Part shown: positions 12,514-19,703 of the stretch, in pieces
Layout: each line of letters begins with the position of its first letter
Numbering within the stretch: position 1 is the first letter of the stretch
Virus record (IMG/VR): IMGVR_UViG_3300042336_000257
Span: 1-64,000 of that record
Strand: one strand, 5' to 3'
Origin: a virus
Length of the DNA stretch: 64,000 bases
Position numbers and translations under genes: made by a program
Notes under the pieces: model-generated
Told to the model about the DNA's origin: nothing
The model's input: the letters and a program-made list of their open reading frames with translations, nothing else
Database searches by the model: none

Positions 12514-13164
12514 TTACCTCAGTGAAAGTGGTGCAGTTCGTGTCGTAATATCTCCCAGAATCATTGCATTAAAACTGATTGTAATACGATTCTTACCCTT
12601 ACCATAGGATGTATATGTTTGGGGAACACCATGGGGAAGATAAGATGGGAATATCAACAACGTACCCTCTTCAAATTTAGGAATGAATACACCTGAGTTC
12701 GTTGCATTTAATTCATTGTGATTGGGTTCAAAGATTCGTGCTCCTGGGCGTGGATCGGAAAATGCAGTTCCTGAACAACTTGGAGGCATTGAAACGTGCA
12801 AAACACCACTCAGCAATGAATTGGGGTGAATATGATTCTGATGCGAATATTCAGGGCGATAACCTACGTTTGCCCACATACTTGTAAGATAGGATTCATC
12901 ACGAATGACCGTCATATAATCCATGACGGATACTGCTTCCTGAAGAAAAAGGTCGGCAAGTTCTTCAAACTGAGGTAGATTATGCAGGTTGTGATTGCTA
13001 TGCCAACCAACAGTTCCTGCTTTATTCCCCATAGTTTCATCTTTGGTCAGTTTCATGACATCAGATGCAACCTGGTTCAACAAACTTTTACTCTCAATCT
13101 TTGAGGAAAAGACCATTGATGGGAATGTTGGCCAAATTGTGCGATCAATTAGTTTGATACTCAT
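12514..13164 (-). CDS. 2OG-Fe(II) oxygenase (P4H-like, TIGR02466-type)
   Basis: 216 residues. WANVGYRPEYSHQNHIHPNS near 97-116 followed by LLSGVLHVSMPP gives the HxH strand typical of the 2OG-FeII_Oxy_5 family. LLIFPSYLPHGVPQTYTS near 167-184 supplies the distal His, and KNRITISFN the 2-oxoglutarate-binding Arg. These enzymes hydroxylate proteins or small molecules using Fe(II), O2 and 2-oxoglutarate. The target is unknown. An ATGA overlap couples it with the upstream gene 13161-13394. Confidence 0.75.
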   Translation of the reverse strand: MSIKLIDRTIWPTFPSMVFSSKIESKSLLNQVASDVMKLTKDETMGNKAGTVGWHSNHNLHNLPQFEELADLFLQEAVSVMDYMTVIRDESYLTSMWANVGYRPEYSHQNHIHPNSLLSGVLHVSMPPSCSGTAFSDPRPGARIFEPNHNELNATNSGVFIPKFEEGTLLIFPSYLPHGVPQTYTSYGKGKNRITISFNAMILGDITTRTAPLSLR

Positions 13165-13394
13165 GTCGTGAATGAATCAACAATGCGGGAGTCTTCATCA
13201 TTGGCAAGAGCAAATTTATGGGCATTAACAACACGTTCCATAATCCGAGAATCGTGTGCATTCTCATACTCATCACGCCAGTCCAGAAGAACATCATGGC
13301 ACTCGTTATCATTTTCTGCGATGACACTAACTACGCCACCATATTCAGAAGAAGGAAACGGAACCCAATAATCAACCAGATAAAGATACTTCAT
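13161..13394 (-). CDS. small protein, unknown function
   Basis: 77 residues. MKYLYLVDYWVPFPSSEYGG is followed by an acidic helix rich in Asp, Glu and Asn (AENDNECHDVLLDWRDEYEN). It begins with a strand and probably adopts a small alpha/beta fold. It overlaps the oxygenase gene by ATGA. No function known. Confidence 0.6.
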   Translation of the reverse strand: MKYLYLVDYWVPFPSSEYGGVVSVIAENDNECHDVLLDWRDEYENAHDSRIMERVVNAHKFALANDEDSRIVDSFTT

Positions 13395-13407
13395 TGTTGT
13401 GTGTAAA

Positions 13408-13587
13408 TTACTCCTTAATTTTAGTGTATTTGTTGCTTCCTGTCAAGCAGTTCAATTGTCGCTCAATCTCAAACTTAATTGGAAGCAAATGCGAAGAAAA
13501 AAATCCAGCATATTGCCCATCACTCAGAAGTTTATGAAGATTTTCAACCTGAATCTGTGCCAGAATCAATTTTGTTTTTTGATCCAT
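13408..13587 (-). CDS. 59-residue helical protein, unknown function
   Basis: MDQKTKLILAQIQVENLHKL, then GQYAGFFSSHLLPIKFEIERQL. This looks like two coiled-coil helices. The TAATG junction with gene 13587-13793 indicates coupled translation. Confidence 0.6.
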   Translation of the reverse strand: MDQKTKLILAQIQVENLHKLLSDGQYAGFFSSHLLPIKFEIERQLNCLTGSNKYTKIKE

Positions 13588-13793
13588 TACACAAACTCCT
13601 GAAGATAATAATCAACAGAAACATTCAGTTCTGCTGCTTTTTTCTCAATGAAATTGAGACGATGATTGCCCCCTGTTACATAATTACGTGCTTCCTGCCA
13701 TTTTTTGTGGGCATCAATTTCAGTTTCTGCGTGTTTCATAAAATCCTCAAATGCGGTCATAAACTGCCTAATGTCTTCGTCGTTCATAATCAT
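13587..13793 (-). CDS. protein with DYYLQEFV tail motif (paralogue of 7070-7216)
   Basis: 68 residues. It carries KKAAELNVSVDYYLQEFV at its C-terminus, matching KAAEL-x4-DYYLQEFV of the small protein at 7070-7216. The N-terminal half is a charged helix. Two ATGs six bases apart are possible starts. Unknown function. Confidence 0.6.
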   Translation of the reverse strand: MIMNDEDIRQFMTAFEDFMKHAETEIDAHKKWQEARNYVTGGNHRLNFIEKKAAELNVSVDYYLQEFV

Positions 13794-14095
13794 CCAATAA
13801 TACGATAACAGACAGTTGCATTACCTTTTTGAGGTGATGCAATATGGGCAAATGCAGCATAAGATAAATCTAAGTCTGCATGAGAGTAAGGTCCGCGATC
13901 ATTGACGCGAACAATCACCTGCTTCATGTTATCTTGGTTTGTCACCCTGATCTTACTGCCCATAGGCAAATGAGGATGAGCTGCAGTCCAACGATAAGCA
14001 TCAAACCGTTCACCATTGGCGGTTTTTTGTCCATGGAAACCATCGCCAACACCGTAATATGTAGCGATACCACACATCAAAGCGGCAATAATCAT
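13790..14095 (-). CDS. RlpA-like double-psi beta-barrel protein
   Basis: 101 residues. IATYYGVGDGFHGQKTANGE followed by AAHPHLPMGSKIRVTN and VRVNDRGPYSHADLDLSYAA matches the RlpA/DPBB core, with the invariant Asp-Arg-Gly-Pro and Asp-Leu-Ser segments present. Bacterial RlpA cleaves naked peptidoglycan strands at the septum. The first 10 residues are hydrophobic and could be a short signal or anchor. A phage copy could take part in lysis, cell-wall passage or virion assembly. It starts with ATG at 14095 in an ATGA overlap; an upstream TTG is less likely. Confidence 0.8.
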   Translation of the reverse strand: MIIAALMCGIATYYGVGDGFHGQKTANGERFDAYRWTAAHPHLPMGSKIRVTNQDNMKQVIVRVNDRGPYSHADLDLSYAAFAHIASPQKGNATVCYRIIG

Positions 14096-14253
14096 TCTAT
14101 GTGACAATCAGGGTGAAAAGATTTCATTTGTTCGCAGATTTGTGCTTGGCGATTCTTGTAACCTTCAAACATTTTGTTATCACGTTGGATTAGAAACAAA
14201 TTCCAACCAAAGATAACGCCAACTGCGAGTAGAGCATAAAAATAGAGTTTCAT
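14092..14253 (-). CDS. 53-residue single-pass membrane protein
   Basis: MKLYFYALLAVGVIFGWNLF is a signal-anchor-like helix followed by a basic, Cys-containing tail. Because it sits in an ATGA overlap directly upstream of the RlpA-like gene, the two may work together at the cell envelope. Confidence 0.6.
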   Translation of the reverse strand: MKLYFYALLAVGVIFGWNLFLIQRDNKMFEGYKNRQAQICEQMKSFHPDCHIE

Positions 14254-14414
14254 CCGCAATCAAGGTCGTAGAGAATAGCAGCAGACATTTCAGAAAGAAT
14301 CTTTCGGTTCAAGTTATGTACATCATAACCAATCTTTTCCGAAAGATCAACCCAATCAGGATGTTTCATAAGAATGTTGAGCATCGCACTTAGTTCATCA
14401 GTTGTAAATGCCAT
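14250..14414 (-). CDS. 54-residue helical protein, unknown function
   Basis: MAFTTDELSAMLNILMKHPD opens a mostly helical product with an acidic middle and SEMSAAILYDLDCG at the end. Coupled to the downstream gene by ATGA. Function unknown. Confidence 0.6.
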   Translation of the reverse strand: MAFTTDELSAMLNILMKHPDWVDLSEKIGYDVHNLNRKILSEMSAAILYDLDCG

Positions 14415-14677
14415 CAGCAAGCACCATGAAAAGGATTACCAAGTTGAGGCAGGTCGGAGTTGTCACCAGTTTCGACATAACCCAGTGCCAGACGCTCACG
14501 AATCGCAAGAGTCTTCTCAACACGATTCAGAAACTTCTTGGAGATTTGATCCACACCTTTCCAAGACAGAACCTGCAGGCACCATTCCTGACTAATATCA
14601 CCATAAGGCGTCTTGACAGGATAGTAACCAACCAGCATCGTGCCGTCTGCAGACTGGAGAGTGGGGAAGGTGGTCAT
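14414..14677 (-). CDS. small protein, unknown function
   Basis: 87 residues. MTTFPTLQSADGTMLVGYYP looks like the edge of a beta-sheet; the rest is basic (VDQISKKFLNRVEKTLAIRE). The leader carries a TATAAT -10 (minus strand CTATAATACTAAGGTAATCG), a variant of the early cassette with AAGG. Confidence 0.6.
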   Translation of the reverse strand: MTTFPTLQSADGTMLVGYYPVKTPYGDISQEWCLQVLSWKGVDQISKKFLNRVEKTLAIRERLALGYVETGDNSDLPQLGNPFHGAC

Positions 14678-14738
14678 TGGGTGTCCCTCGATTACCTTAG
14701 TATTATAGGGCAGAGTCAGGGCAGAGTCAGGGCAGAGT

Positions 14739-14758
14739 ATGCCAGTTCATCAAGTGGA
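14739..14758. repeat. dispersed palindrome copy at halogenase stop
   Basis: TATGCCAGTTCATCAAGTGG contains the TGA stop of the halogenase gene. Three tandem CAGAGTCAGGG units follow at 14711-14740. Confidence 0.5.
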
Positions 14759-16372
14759 CCCTCTGTGAATGTTTTGTCTCAAATAGTCATACATTGACTG
14801 GCATTGTGATGCATAGGACTGATAGTGTTTTTGACAACCAGTAAAAACATCTGATAGGTAATCCAAATATGCATCACAATCTAATCCTTTTAACTTACCC
14901 ATTGCCAAATGTAGATGTGCATCCACAGGAGAATAATCCATACCTGCAGCAATACATTGAAATCCTGCCCCTGGTTGATATTCCCCAAACTTGTATCGGG
15001 CATTTGCAGTGAACATAAACTCACTGGTTGCAACAATATCCCCAACCTTACTTTGCATGGATAAAGTATCTGCTATTGTTGAATTAACATCTGCAGAGAT
15101 TCTACATCTCTCAGTAATATCCATCCAATAGTCAGAGTCATGTCTTGGACTGATTGCATAATGCAATGCTACAAATTGTGCTAATTGATAGTAGGTCTGA
15201 CTCATTGAAAAATTATAAGCATCTCTATCCCACTGATTAACAATCCTATTTCTGCGGAGAGTATGGGCAAGAGGAAGAAGGAATTCATATGTTGTTAGCA
15301 ATCCTGTGCTTTCCAGTGGTTCAATAAATCCAGCAGCAAGACCAATACCAATCACATTCTTTTTCCAAATCTGATTATGCAAACCCAACTTCATATCAAT
15401 TGGTCTATATTCCAATTCTTCAGGATCAACACGATGAGTGTGCTTAATGTGATTCTTGAATTCTTTCAGAGCATCTTCTGAAGAAATGTACTTATCACTA
15501 TAGACATATCCACCACCAATGCGAGACCACAAAGGAATATTCCATACCCAACCATTTGTCAGAGCAGTGCAGTTTGTAAATGGCTCTAATTGTTTCTTTT
15601 TATCTTTATATGGAATATGTGTCGCCCATGCTTTATTGTTTGGAATGATGTGAGAAATCGAATTGAACTTCTCTTCAAGAGCGCCACCCAAGAGCATACT
15701 CTTAAATCCTGTACAATCAATGAACAAGTCTGCGGTAATTGTTGATCCATCTTTGAGTTTAAGATAATCAACTCCGTTCTCATTTGTAACTACACCATCT
15801 ACAGTTGAATGAATCAACTTGACTCCTCTAGGGAGACAAACTGCAGTCTTCAAGTATTGTCCAAATGCTGTTGCATCAAAATGATAAGCAGCATCAAAGT
15901 TAAAATTAAATCCTGGAGTCTTTCCAGTACCATCTGTTGATATTTTTCTTTGTTCAGCAACAGCAGTGATTGGATAAAAACAACGGGCATATGAGTTCTT
16001 ATCCAGAACATCAGGTCTTAGTTGTTTAACTAAGTACCAATCATTTCTACTCAGTTGTTCATGAGGAACCGTAGACATCCCAAATGGATAGTGAAAGGAA
16101 CCAGTCCCCTTTCCTTCAAAATCAGTAAATTTAATGCTTAATTTGTATATTCCATCAGTTTTATGCAAGAAATCTCTATCATTCAATCCAAGCAAAGAAG
16201 TCCAGTGCTTAATACCACCCAAGGTGCTTTCACCCACACCAAGAATAGCAAAGTCTGGACTTTCGATGACAGTTAGATCAATTTCAGGAATTTGAGTTGC
16301 AATGGTGGCAGCAGACATCCATCCTGCCGAACCACCACCGACAACCACAATCTTTTTTATTTCTTTACTCAT
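14750..16372 (-). CDS. flavin-dependent tryptophan halogenase family protein
   Basis: 540 residues, full family length. GGGSAGW at 12-18 is the FAD-binding GxGxxG; K81 in YKLSIKF lies where the catalytic lysine (K79 of PrnA) sits. GWVWNIP at 274-280 is the WxWxIP halogenase motif, and FIEPLESTGL near 349-358 matches the segment with the catalytic glutamate (E346 of PrnA). All core motifs are intact, so an active FADH2-dependent halogenase is likely. Related cyanophage enzymes (VirX1 type) iodinate diverse substrates in vitro, so tryptophan may not be the substrate. No flavin reductase is visible nearby, so the host would supply FADH2. The stop lies in a dispersed palindrome. Confidence 0.88.
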   Translation of the reverse strand: MSKEIKKIVVVGGGSAGWMSAATIATQIPEIDLTVIESPDFAILGVGESTLGGIKHWTSLLGLNDRDFLHKTDGIYKLSIKFTDFEGKGTGSFHYPFGMSTVPHEQLSRNDWYLVKQLRPDVLDKNSYARCFYPITAVAEQRKISTDGTGKTPGFNFNFDAAYHFDATAFGQYLKTAVCLPRGVKLIHSTVDGVVTNENGVDYLKLKDGSTITADLFIDCTGFKSMLLGGALEEKFNSISHIIPNNKAWATHIPYKDKKKQLEPFTNCTALTNGWVWNIPLWSRIGGGYVYSDKYISSEDALKEFKNHIKHTHRVDPEELEYRPIDMKLGLHNQIWKKNVIGIGLAAGFIEPLESTGLLTTYEFLLPLAHTLRRNRIVNQWDRDAYNFSMSQTYYQLAQFVALHYAISPRHDSDYWMDITERCRISADVNSTIADTLSMQSKVGDIVATSEFMFTANARYKFGEYQPGAGFQCIAAGMDYSPVDAHLHLAMGKLKGLDCDAYLDYLSDVFTGCQKHYQSYASQCQSMYDYLRQNIHRGST

Positions 16373-16403
16373 GTATATTTTTTAATCTTTAGTAATTATA
16401 GCA

Positions 16404-16607
16404 TCAAAAAGAGGGAACTACATCATTCCTAAGCCCAGTCTCAGACCTATCCATCTGTTCCCAGTAGGAATAAAGTTTGTTATACAGTGCTGGAGCACTT
16501 CCATATTCTCTTGCAATTCTATTTTCATCAGCATTCTCAAGATTTTGAAGTGCAGATAGAATCACACCAATTTCATGAACATTCAGTTGTACAGTTGCTT
16601 CAGTCAT
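16404..16607 (-). CDS. small protein, unknown function
   Basis: 67 residues. MTEATVQLNVHEIGVILSAL is followed by an acidic helix and NKLYSYWEQMDRSETGLRND. The ATG at 16607 was chosen over an upstream frame extension because that part overlaps the exported-protein gene 16613-17002 in another frame. Confidence 0.6.
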   Translation of the reverse strand: MTEATVQLNVHEIGVILSALQNLENADENRIAREYGSAPALYNKLYSYWEQMDRSETGLRNDVVPSF

Positions 16608-16612
16608 TGTTA

Positions 16613-17002
16613 TCAGTCCCAAGATACGTTTTGAAGTAAGAAACCAGGCATCACCAGTGACCAAGCACCCTGGTCACCAGTGCCACTAACTTTATATTCC
16701 CATTTATAGGCAAACTTGTTATGACTGTCCCAAGTCATAAACCCCTTCTCCTTATCAAACCAAGACTTAATGGTCAGACCAAATCGATTAGAGTAAATAT
16801 TGCGGGTTCGCAGTGCTCCGCCAGTTTCACGGGTTTCAACTACTTTACAGGTATCAAACTGAGCCTGAAGACCTACATCCAGAGCACAAGGAGTTTCATA
16901 CACAAATGGACGATAAACTTTCGGTTTAGCGACAGTTGGTGCCGTCTGTGCAAATGCAGGAGAAGTCAGCAACAGAGTTACAAGTAGAAGTAGTTTTTTC
17001 AT
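16613..17002 (-). CDS. exported protein with signal peptide
   Basis: 129 residues. MKKLLLLVTLLLTSPAFAQT is a standard Sec signal peptide with the AFA cleavage site near residue 18. The mature part is beta-rich with two Cys (CALDVGLQAQFDTCK) that may form a disulphide, so it probably acts in the periplasm or outer envelope. It shares an ATGA overlap with 16999-17229. No family recognised. Confidence 0.65.
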   Translation of the reverse strand: MKKLLLLVTLLLTSPAFAQTAPTVAKPKVYRPFVYETPCALDVGLQAQFDTCKVVETRETGGALRTRNIYSNRFGLTIKSWFDKEKGFMTWDSHNKFAYKWEYKVSGTGDQGAWSLVMPGFLLQNVSWD

Positions 17003-17229
17003 TCAAACTCTCCATTACGGTTGTTTGGTTTAGAATTTTTCAATGAATACACTTCAACACTCAGTGATTGAATTGCAGAATACAAATTGCTATCCAACTG
17101 ATTCACCTTATACTCAAGGTTTCCCATTTGACGATAGAGATTCAGGCATAGAAGAAGATTACCTGCGATGCCAACAACAATTGCCCACCCAATCACTTGC
17201 TCAAGTCGTTCTTCACTCAGTCTCATCAT
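16999..17229 (-). CDS. small membrane protein with coiled-coil tail
   Basis: 76 residues: short N-terminus, one hydrophobic helix at about 12-31 and a heptad-rich tail (LEYKVNQLDSNLYSAIQSLS). The resulting topology is like small Rz- or spanin-like inner-membrane proteins; since the next gene encodes a secreted protein, a two-component envelope function is possible but unproven. Confidence 0.55.
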   Translation of the reverse strand: MMRLSEERLEQVIGWAIVVGIAGNLLLCLNLYRQMGNLEYKVNQLDSNLYSAIQSLSVEVYSLKNSKPNNRNGEFE

Positions 17230-17371
17230 CTTCTCCTACAACTTCCAGATAATTATAACCAATCACTTGGCGTCCTTGATGAGTTGCAGTATCAATCTTT
17301 ACACCCTCACTTTCAAGTTTTTCCAGGCGACGATTTGTAGCAGTATTCAGTTTAGTAGTCCAATAGGTCAT
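17213..17371 (-). CDS. 52-residue protein, unknown function
   Basis: MTYWTTKLNTATNRRLEKLE begins a basic product with an acidic tail (GEDDETE). Pro- and Cys-free and probably alpha/beta. It overlaps the downstream gene by 17 bp; its start is in a TAATG junction with gene 17371-17523. Confidence 0.55.
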   Translation of the reverse strand: MTYWTTKLNTATNRRLEKLESEGVKIDTATHQGRQVIGYNYLEVVGEDDETE

Positions 17372-17523
17372 TAAATTTCTCCTTTCTTATTGTATTCTAT
17401 CATAGAACGTCGTGCAGCGTAAGCCTCAAATTCTGATGGGAATGATGCAATGGTTCGACCATTATCTGCCCAGTGCAAATACCAACGGTTTGCAAATTGT
17501 TTAATAAGAATTGGTTTGTCCAT
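17371..17523 (-). CDS. 50-residue protein, unknown function
   Basis: MDKPILIKQFANRWYLHWAD and FPSEFEAYAARRSMIEYNKK: a basic, aromatic-rich small protein. Starts and stops are embedded in neighbouring genes, as is usual for translationally coupled cassettes. Confidence 0.55.
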   Translation of the reverse strand: MDKPILIKQFANRWYLHWADNGRTIASFPSEFEAYAARRSMIEYNKKGEI

Positions 17524-17684
17524 CATTCTTCGGGGTAGAGTTTCCAACCATCAGGGCGGATGCCCATTTCTTCACAACGAACCTCATAAACAATCCGCTT
17601 CAGAAGTTGAAGAGGCATTTCATTCTCAATCTTTTTCTGAATGGTGCGGCGCAGTTGGGCGTCCTGGGTGGTGTCGGTGACCAT
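17523..17684 (-). CDS. 53-residue helical protein, unknown function
   Basis: MVTDTTQDAQLRRTIQKKIE, then LLKRIVYEVRCEEMG. A helical, charged product with a short acidic tail (LYPEE). The leader carries TATAAT upstream and AAGG before the start, close to the early cassette type. Function unknown. Confidence 0.6.
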   Translation of the reverse strand: MVTDTTQDAQLRRTIQKKIENEMPLQLLKRIVYEVRCEEMGIRPDGWKLYPEE

Positions 17685-17709
17685 TGCGGTTCCCTTGATT
17701 ACCTTGTAA

Positions 17710-18186
17710 TTATAGGGCACTCATCAGGCGATTCGGGAAGAACTGTGCCACTTGATGATCTGTCCATCCGTTCTTCTCAAACAGGTACTCCAGATATAGG
17801 GTTTCTTCTTGCTCCCGTGCCTCTATTTCGTGTGGTTGATGCCAATAGTCGTACTTTTCGACAGGTTCTTTAGAATAACACAATTTTCCGTATCGGAACC
17901 GCAGCGAACCGACTACCCACTGTCGCAGATGGACCAGCTCATGCAAAAGAGTTTTTATATACAACTCCTCGGACATGTGGGTGTTAAGTTCAATCAGAAA
18001 CTCACGTGGGCGACGTGATTCACCCACATAGTCACAATATCCATAAACCTGCTCACGACGCAGACCACGGTGAAGAATCTCCACCTCAATCTTATGACGG
18101 GGAAGAAACTTATTCAGAAACCAAGTGGTAACGTCCTCACAGAGGAGTTTAGAATAACCGTATCCAGAATACGTGATGTAAGACAT
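17710..18186 (-). CDS. SprT-like HExxH zinc metallopeptidase-like protein
   Basis: 158 residues opening MSYITYSGYGYSKLLCEDVT. LLHELVHLRQW near 91-101 contains the HExxH zinc site; further conserved-looking residues follow at HQPHEIEAREQEE near 126-138 and may supply the third ligand (SprT pattern). A relative partly covered at 1-289 has HELIHCRQ. The proteins may be peptidases acting on DNA-protein crosslinks or cell-wall proteins; that is inference. The start is MSYI rather than the upstream MVFALG. Confidence 0.7.
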   Translation of the reverse strand: MSYITYSGYGYSKLLCEDVTTWFLNKFLPRHKIEVEILHRGLRREQVYGYCDYVGESRRPREFLIELNTHMSEELYIKTLLHELVHLRQWVVGSLRFRYGKLCYSKEPVEKYDYWHQPHEIEAREQEETLYLEYLFEKNGWTDHQVAQFFPNRLMSAL

Positions 18187-18248
18187 TGCCCCCAATGCAA
18201 AAACCAAATGAACGAAGAAATGAAGATGAGTTTGTCTTTAGCAGTCAT
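18114..18248 (-). CDS. possible 44-residue membrane peptide overlapping the metallopeptidase
   Basis: MTAKDKLIFISSFIWFLHWG has one hydrophobic helix. Its ATG shares a TGATG junction with the stop of 18248-18625, the coupling used throughout the genome, but it overlaps the metallopeptidase gene by 73 bp in another frame. It may be a real small gene or only a reinitiation leader. Confidence 0.35.
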   Translation of the reverse strand: MTAKDKLIFISSFIWFLHWGQCLTSRILDTVILNSSVRTLPLGF

Positions 18249-18625
18249 CAGTTACATCCGAAAGCGGCACCTCCAAGAAACACTCCAAGTGGAACAGACC
18301 ATTTATAACCATCTCCACGACTCATGCTAGCAGCAATACCACCACCTAGAATACCACCTAAAGCAGTTTTTGTTGGATCACAATAAACACCTCTATTAGG
18401 ACGATAATCGGAATTATACCGATTATACCTACCATATCCACCATTACATGGAACATTATAACGTTCGGTATTCACGTATCCCTGTTGATAGTTGCCATAC
18501 CCATCATAATATCCTGGGACATAAACCTCACGAGTTCTGGTGCATTCCTGAAATTCAGTCACTTGCTGTGCCTGAACTGGAATGGAGAGAAAAGTAAGGG
18601 AGAGTAGTAGGAATAGTTGTTTCAT
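18248..18625 (-). CDS. exported glycine-zipper protein
   Basis: 125 residues. MKQLFLLLSLTFLSIPVQAQ is a signal peptide with a QAQ cleavage site. The mature part is Tyr/Gly/Asn-rich (YYDGYGNYQQGY, YGRYNRYN) and ends with a Gly-zipper segment (ALGGILGGGIAASM, LGVFLGGAAFGC), like YmgG or glycine-zipper 2TM domains. It probably inserts in or lines the envelope of the host. Two Cys before the zipper may pair. The next gene starts within its stop codon. Confidence 0.7.
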   Translation of the reverse strand: MKQLFLLLSLTFLSIPVQAQQVTEFQECTRTREVYVPGYYDGYGNYQQGYVNTERYNVPCNGGYGRYNRYNSDYRPNRGVYCDPTKTALGGILGGGIAASMSRGDGYKWSVPLGVFLGGAAFGCN

Positions 18626-18628
18626 TGC

Positions 18629-19060
18629 TCAGCGAAGATAGAGATAACCACCTGCCCAGTCGGCGTGTTGCAGCAACCACTCACGTTGCTCAATGATGCG
18701 AAGGTCGAAGCGAACACCTTTGGCAGGTGCTTTGAAACTGGCAGACTTATAGACTTCACCAGTCTTTTTATCTATAAAAGCATGAACTGAACGAGAACCA
18801 GCAGCGTTCATAATGATTTTGTGATACTTACGACCCGTTTCGGGGTAGAAGTCATAATCACAAGTACCTTCCTTCAGTTTAGCAATCTGTGCCTGATGAT
18901 ATTCCAGGTTATCATCACAACGCTCATGCATACGGATGGAATAATCAATGTAGTTCTGACGCAGTGCCTCACAGAGGGCATAGGTGTGCCCCAGAACAGC
19001 AGCAGCGATGTCTTTCCGTGCCTCAGCAGCGGCGGCGTAGTCAGCGAAGGTGGTGGTCAT
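18629..19060 (-). CDS. conserved-looking cyanophage protein, unknown function
   Basis: 143 residues starting MTTTFADYAAAAEARKDIAA. The N-terminal half is an amphipathic helix, the C-terminal half a basic beta-sheet (YHKIIMNAAGSRSVHAFID, GEVYKSASFKAPAKGVRFD). The C-terminal YLYLR is typical of a recurrent T4-like cyanophage family without known function. The start follows a -10-like TATAATACG leader. Confidence 0.65.
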   Translation of the reverse strand: MTTTFADYAAAAEARKDIAAAVLGHTYALCEALRQNYIDYSIRMHERCDDNLEYHQAQIAKLKEGTCDYDFYPETGRKYHKIIMNAAGSRSVHAFIDKKTGEVYKSASFKAPAKGVRFDLRIIEQREWLLQHADWAGGYLYLR

Positions 19061-19112
19061 TGCTTGGTTGCGTATGAACGTATTATAGGGCATCCCAGAG
19101 GGGTCTGGGAGG

Positions 19113-19238
19113 TCAGTATGCCAGTTCTGAATCTGGCACCCAGGGTTCGTCATCACCCAGGTATCCCATCCAATCTTGAGGGTCAGACTCATACATTGCG
19201 ATTTCCCGCAGTTCGTCAATCAGTTCAGACAGGTCCAT
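19113..19238 (-). CDS. 41-residue acidic protein
   Basis: MDLSELIDELREIAMYESDP followed by QDWMGYLGDDEPWVPD. Acidic and helical. Its 3' end is made of the dispersed palindrome read as Val-Pro-Asp-Ser-Glu-Leu-Ala, so the repeat supplies coding sequence here. Confidence 0.55.
   Translation of the reverse strand: MDLSELIDELREIAMYESDPQDWMGYLGDDEPWVPDSELAY
19117..19139. repeat. dispersed palindrome copy, coding
   Basis: TATGCCAGTT...ATCTGGCAC, read through in frame at the C-terminus of 19113-19238. Confidence 0.55.
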
Positions 19239-19278
19239 AATGATCCTCAACTACTTGGGTATTATAACAGAAAGCGGA

Positions 19279-19680
19279 TCAAACCGCCAGTGCTGCAGAA
19301 GGAATCTCTACAACTTCAGGCAGTTTGCTGTCATCAAACTGGTGCATATTGTAGCAGACCCATTCGCCACCACGGAAGACATAAGCATACTCTTCACTGT
19401 TATCAGGAAGAAGATACTCGCACAGGTCAGCATCAAGGCGAGGAGGGCAATTCTCACCACGCTGAGAGTAGTATTCGGGGTGATATGCGTTCTCATAGTC
19501 ATTCTTAGTCCAGCAGGAAGACATATCACCACCGTCAATCAGTTCGGCAGCGAGTTCTTTGCTATTGTAATGCGTCTTCAGGATGCGACCCAACCATTCG
19601 GGATACGAGTCCCAATGATGATAGCTGCTCAGAATGCTGCCATCAGAAAGTTCGATTCCGATTCTTCCGCGAGTTGCCAT
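19279..19680 (-). CDS. conserved-looking cyanophage protein, unknown function
   Basis: 133 residues. MATRGRIGIELSDGSILSSY and SYPEWLGRILKTHYN suggest a small alpha/beta domain. The acidic tail and CWTKNDYENAYHPEYYSQRG centre are typical of a protein shared by many T4-like cyanophages. The leader has a TATACT -10-like element. No function known. Confidence 0.65.
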   Translation of the reverse strand: MATRGRIGIELSDGSILSSYHHWDSYPEWLGRILKTHYNSKELAAELIDGGDMSSCWTKNDYENAYHPEYYSQRGENCPPRLDADLCEYLLPDNSEEYAYVFRGGEWVCYNMHQFDDSKLPEVVEIPSAALAV

Positions 19681-19703
19681 TGGGGCGTTTGTTGATTACC
19701 TTG

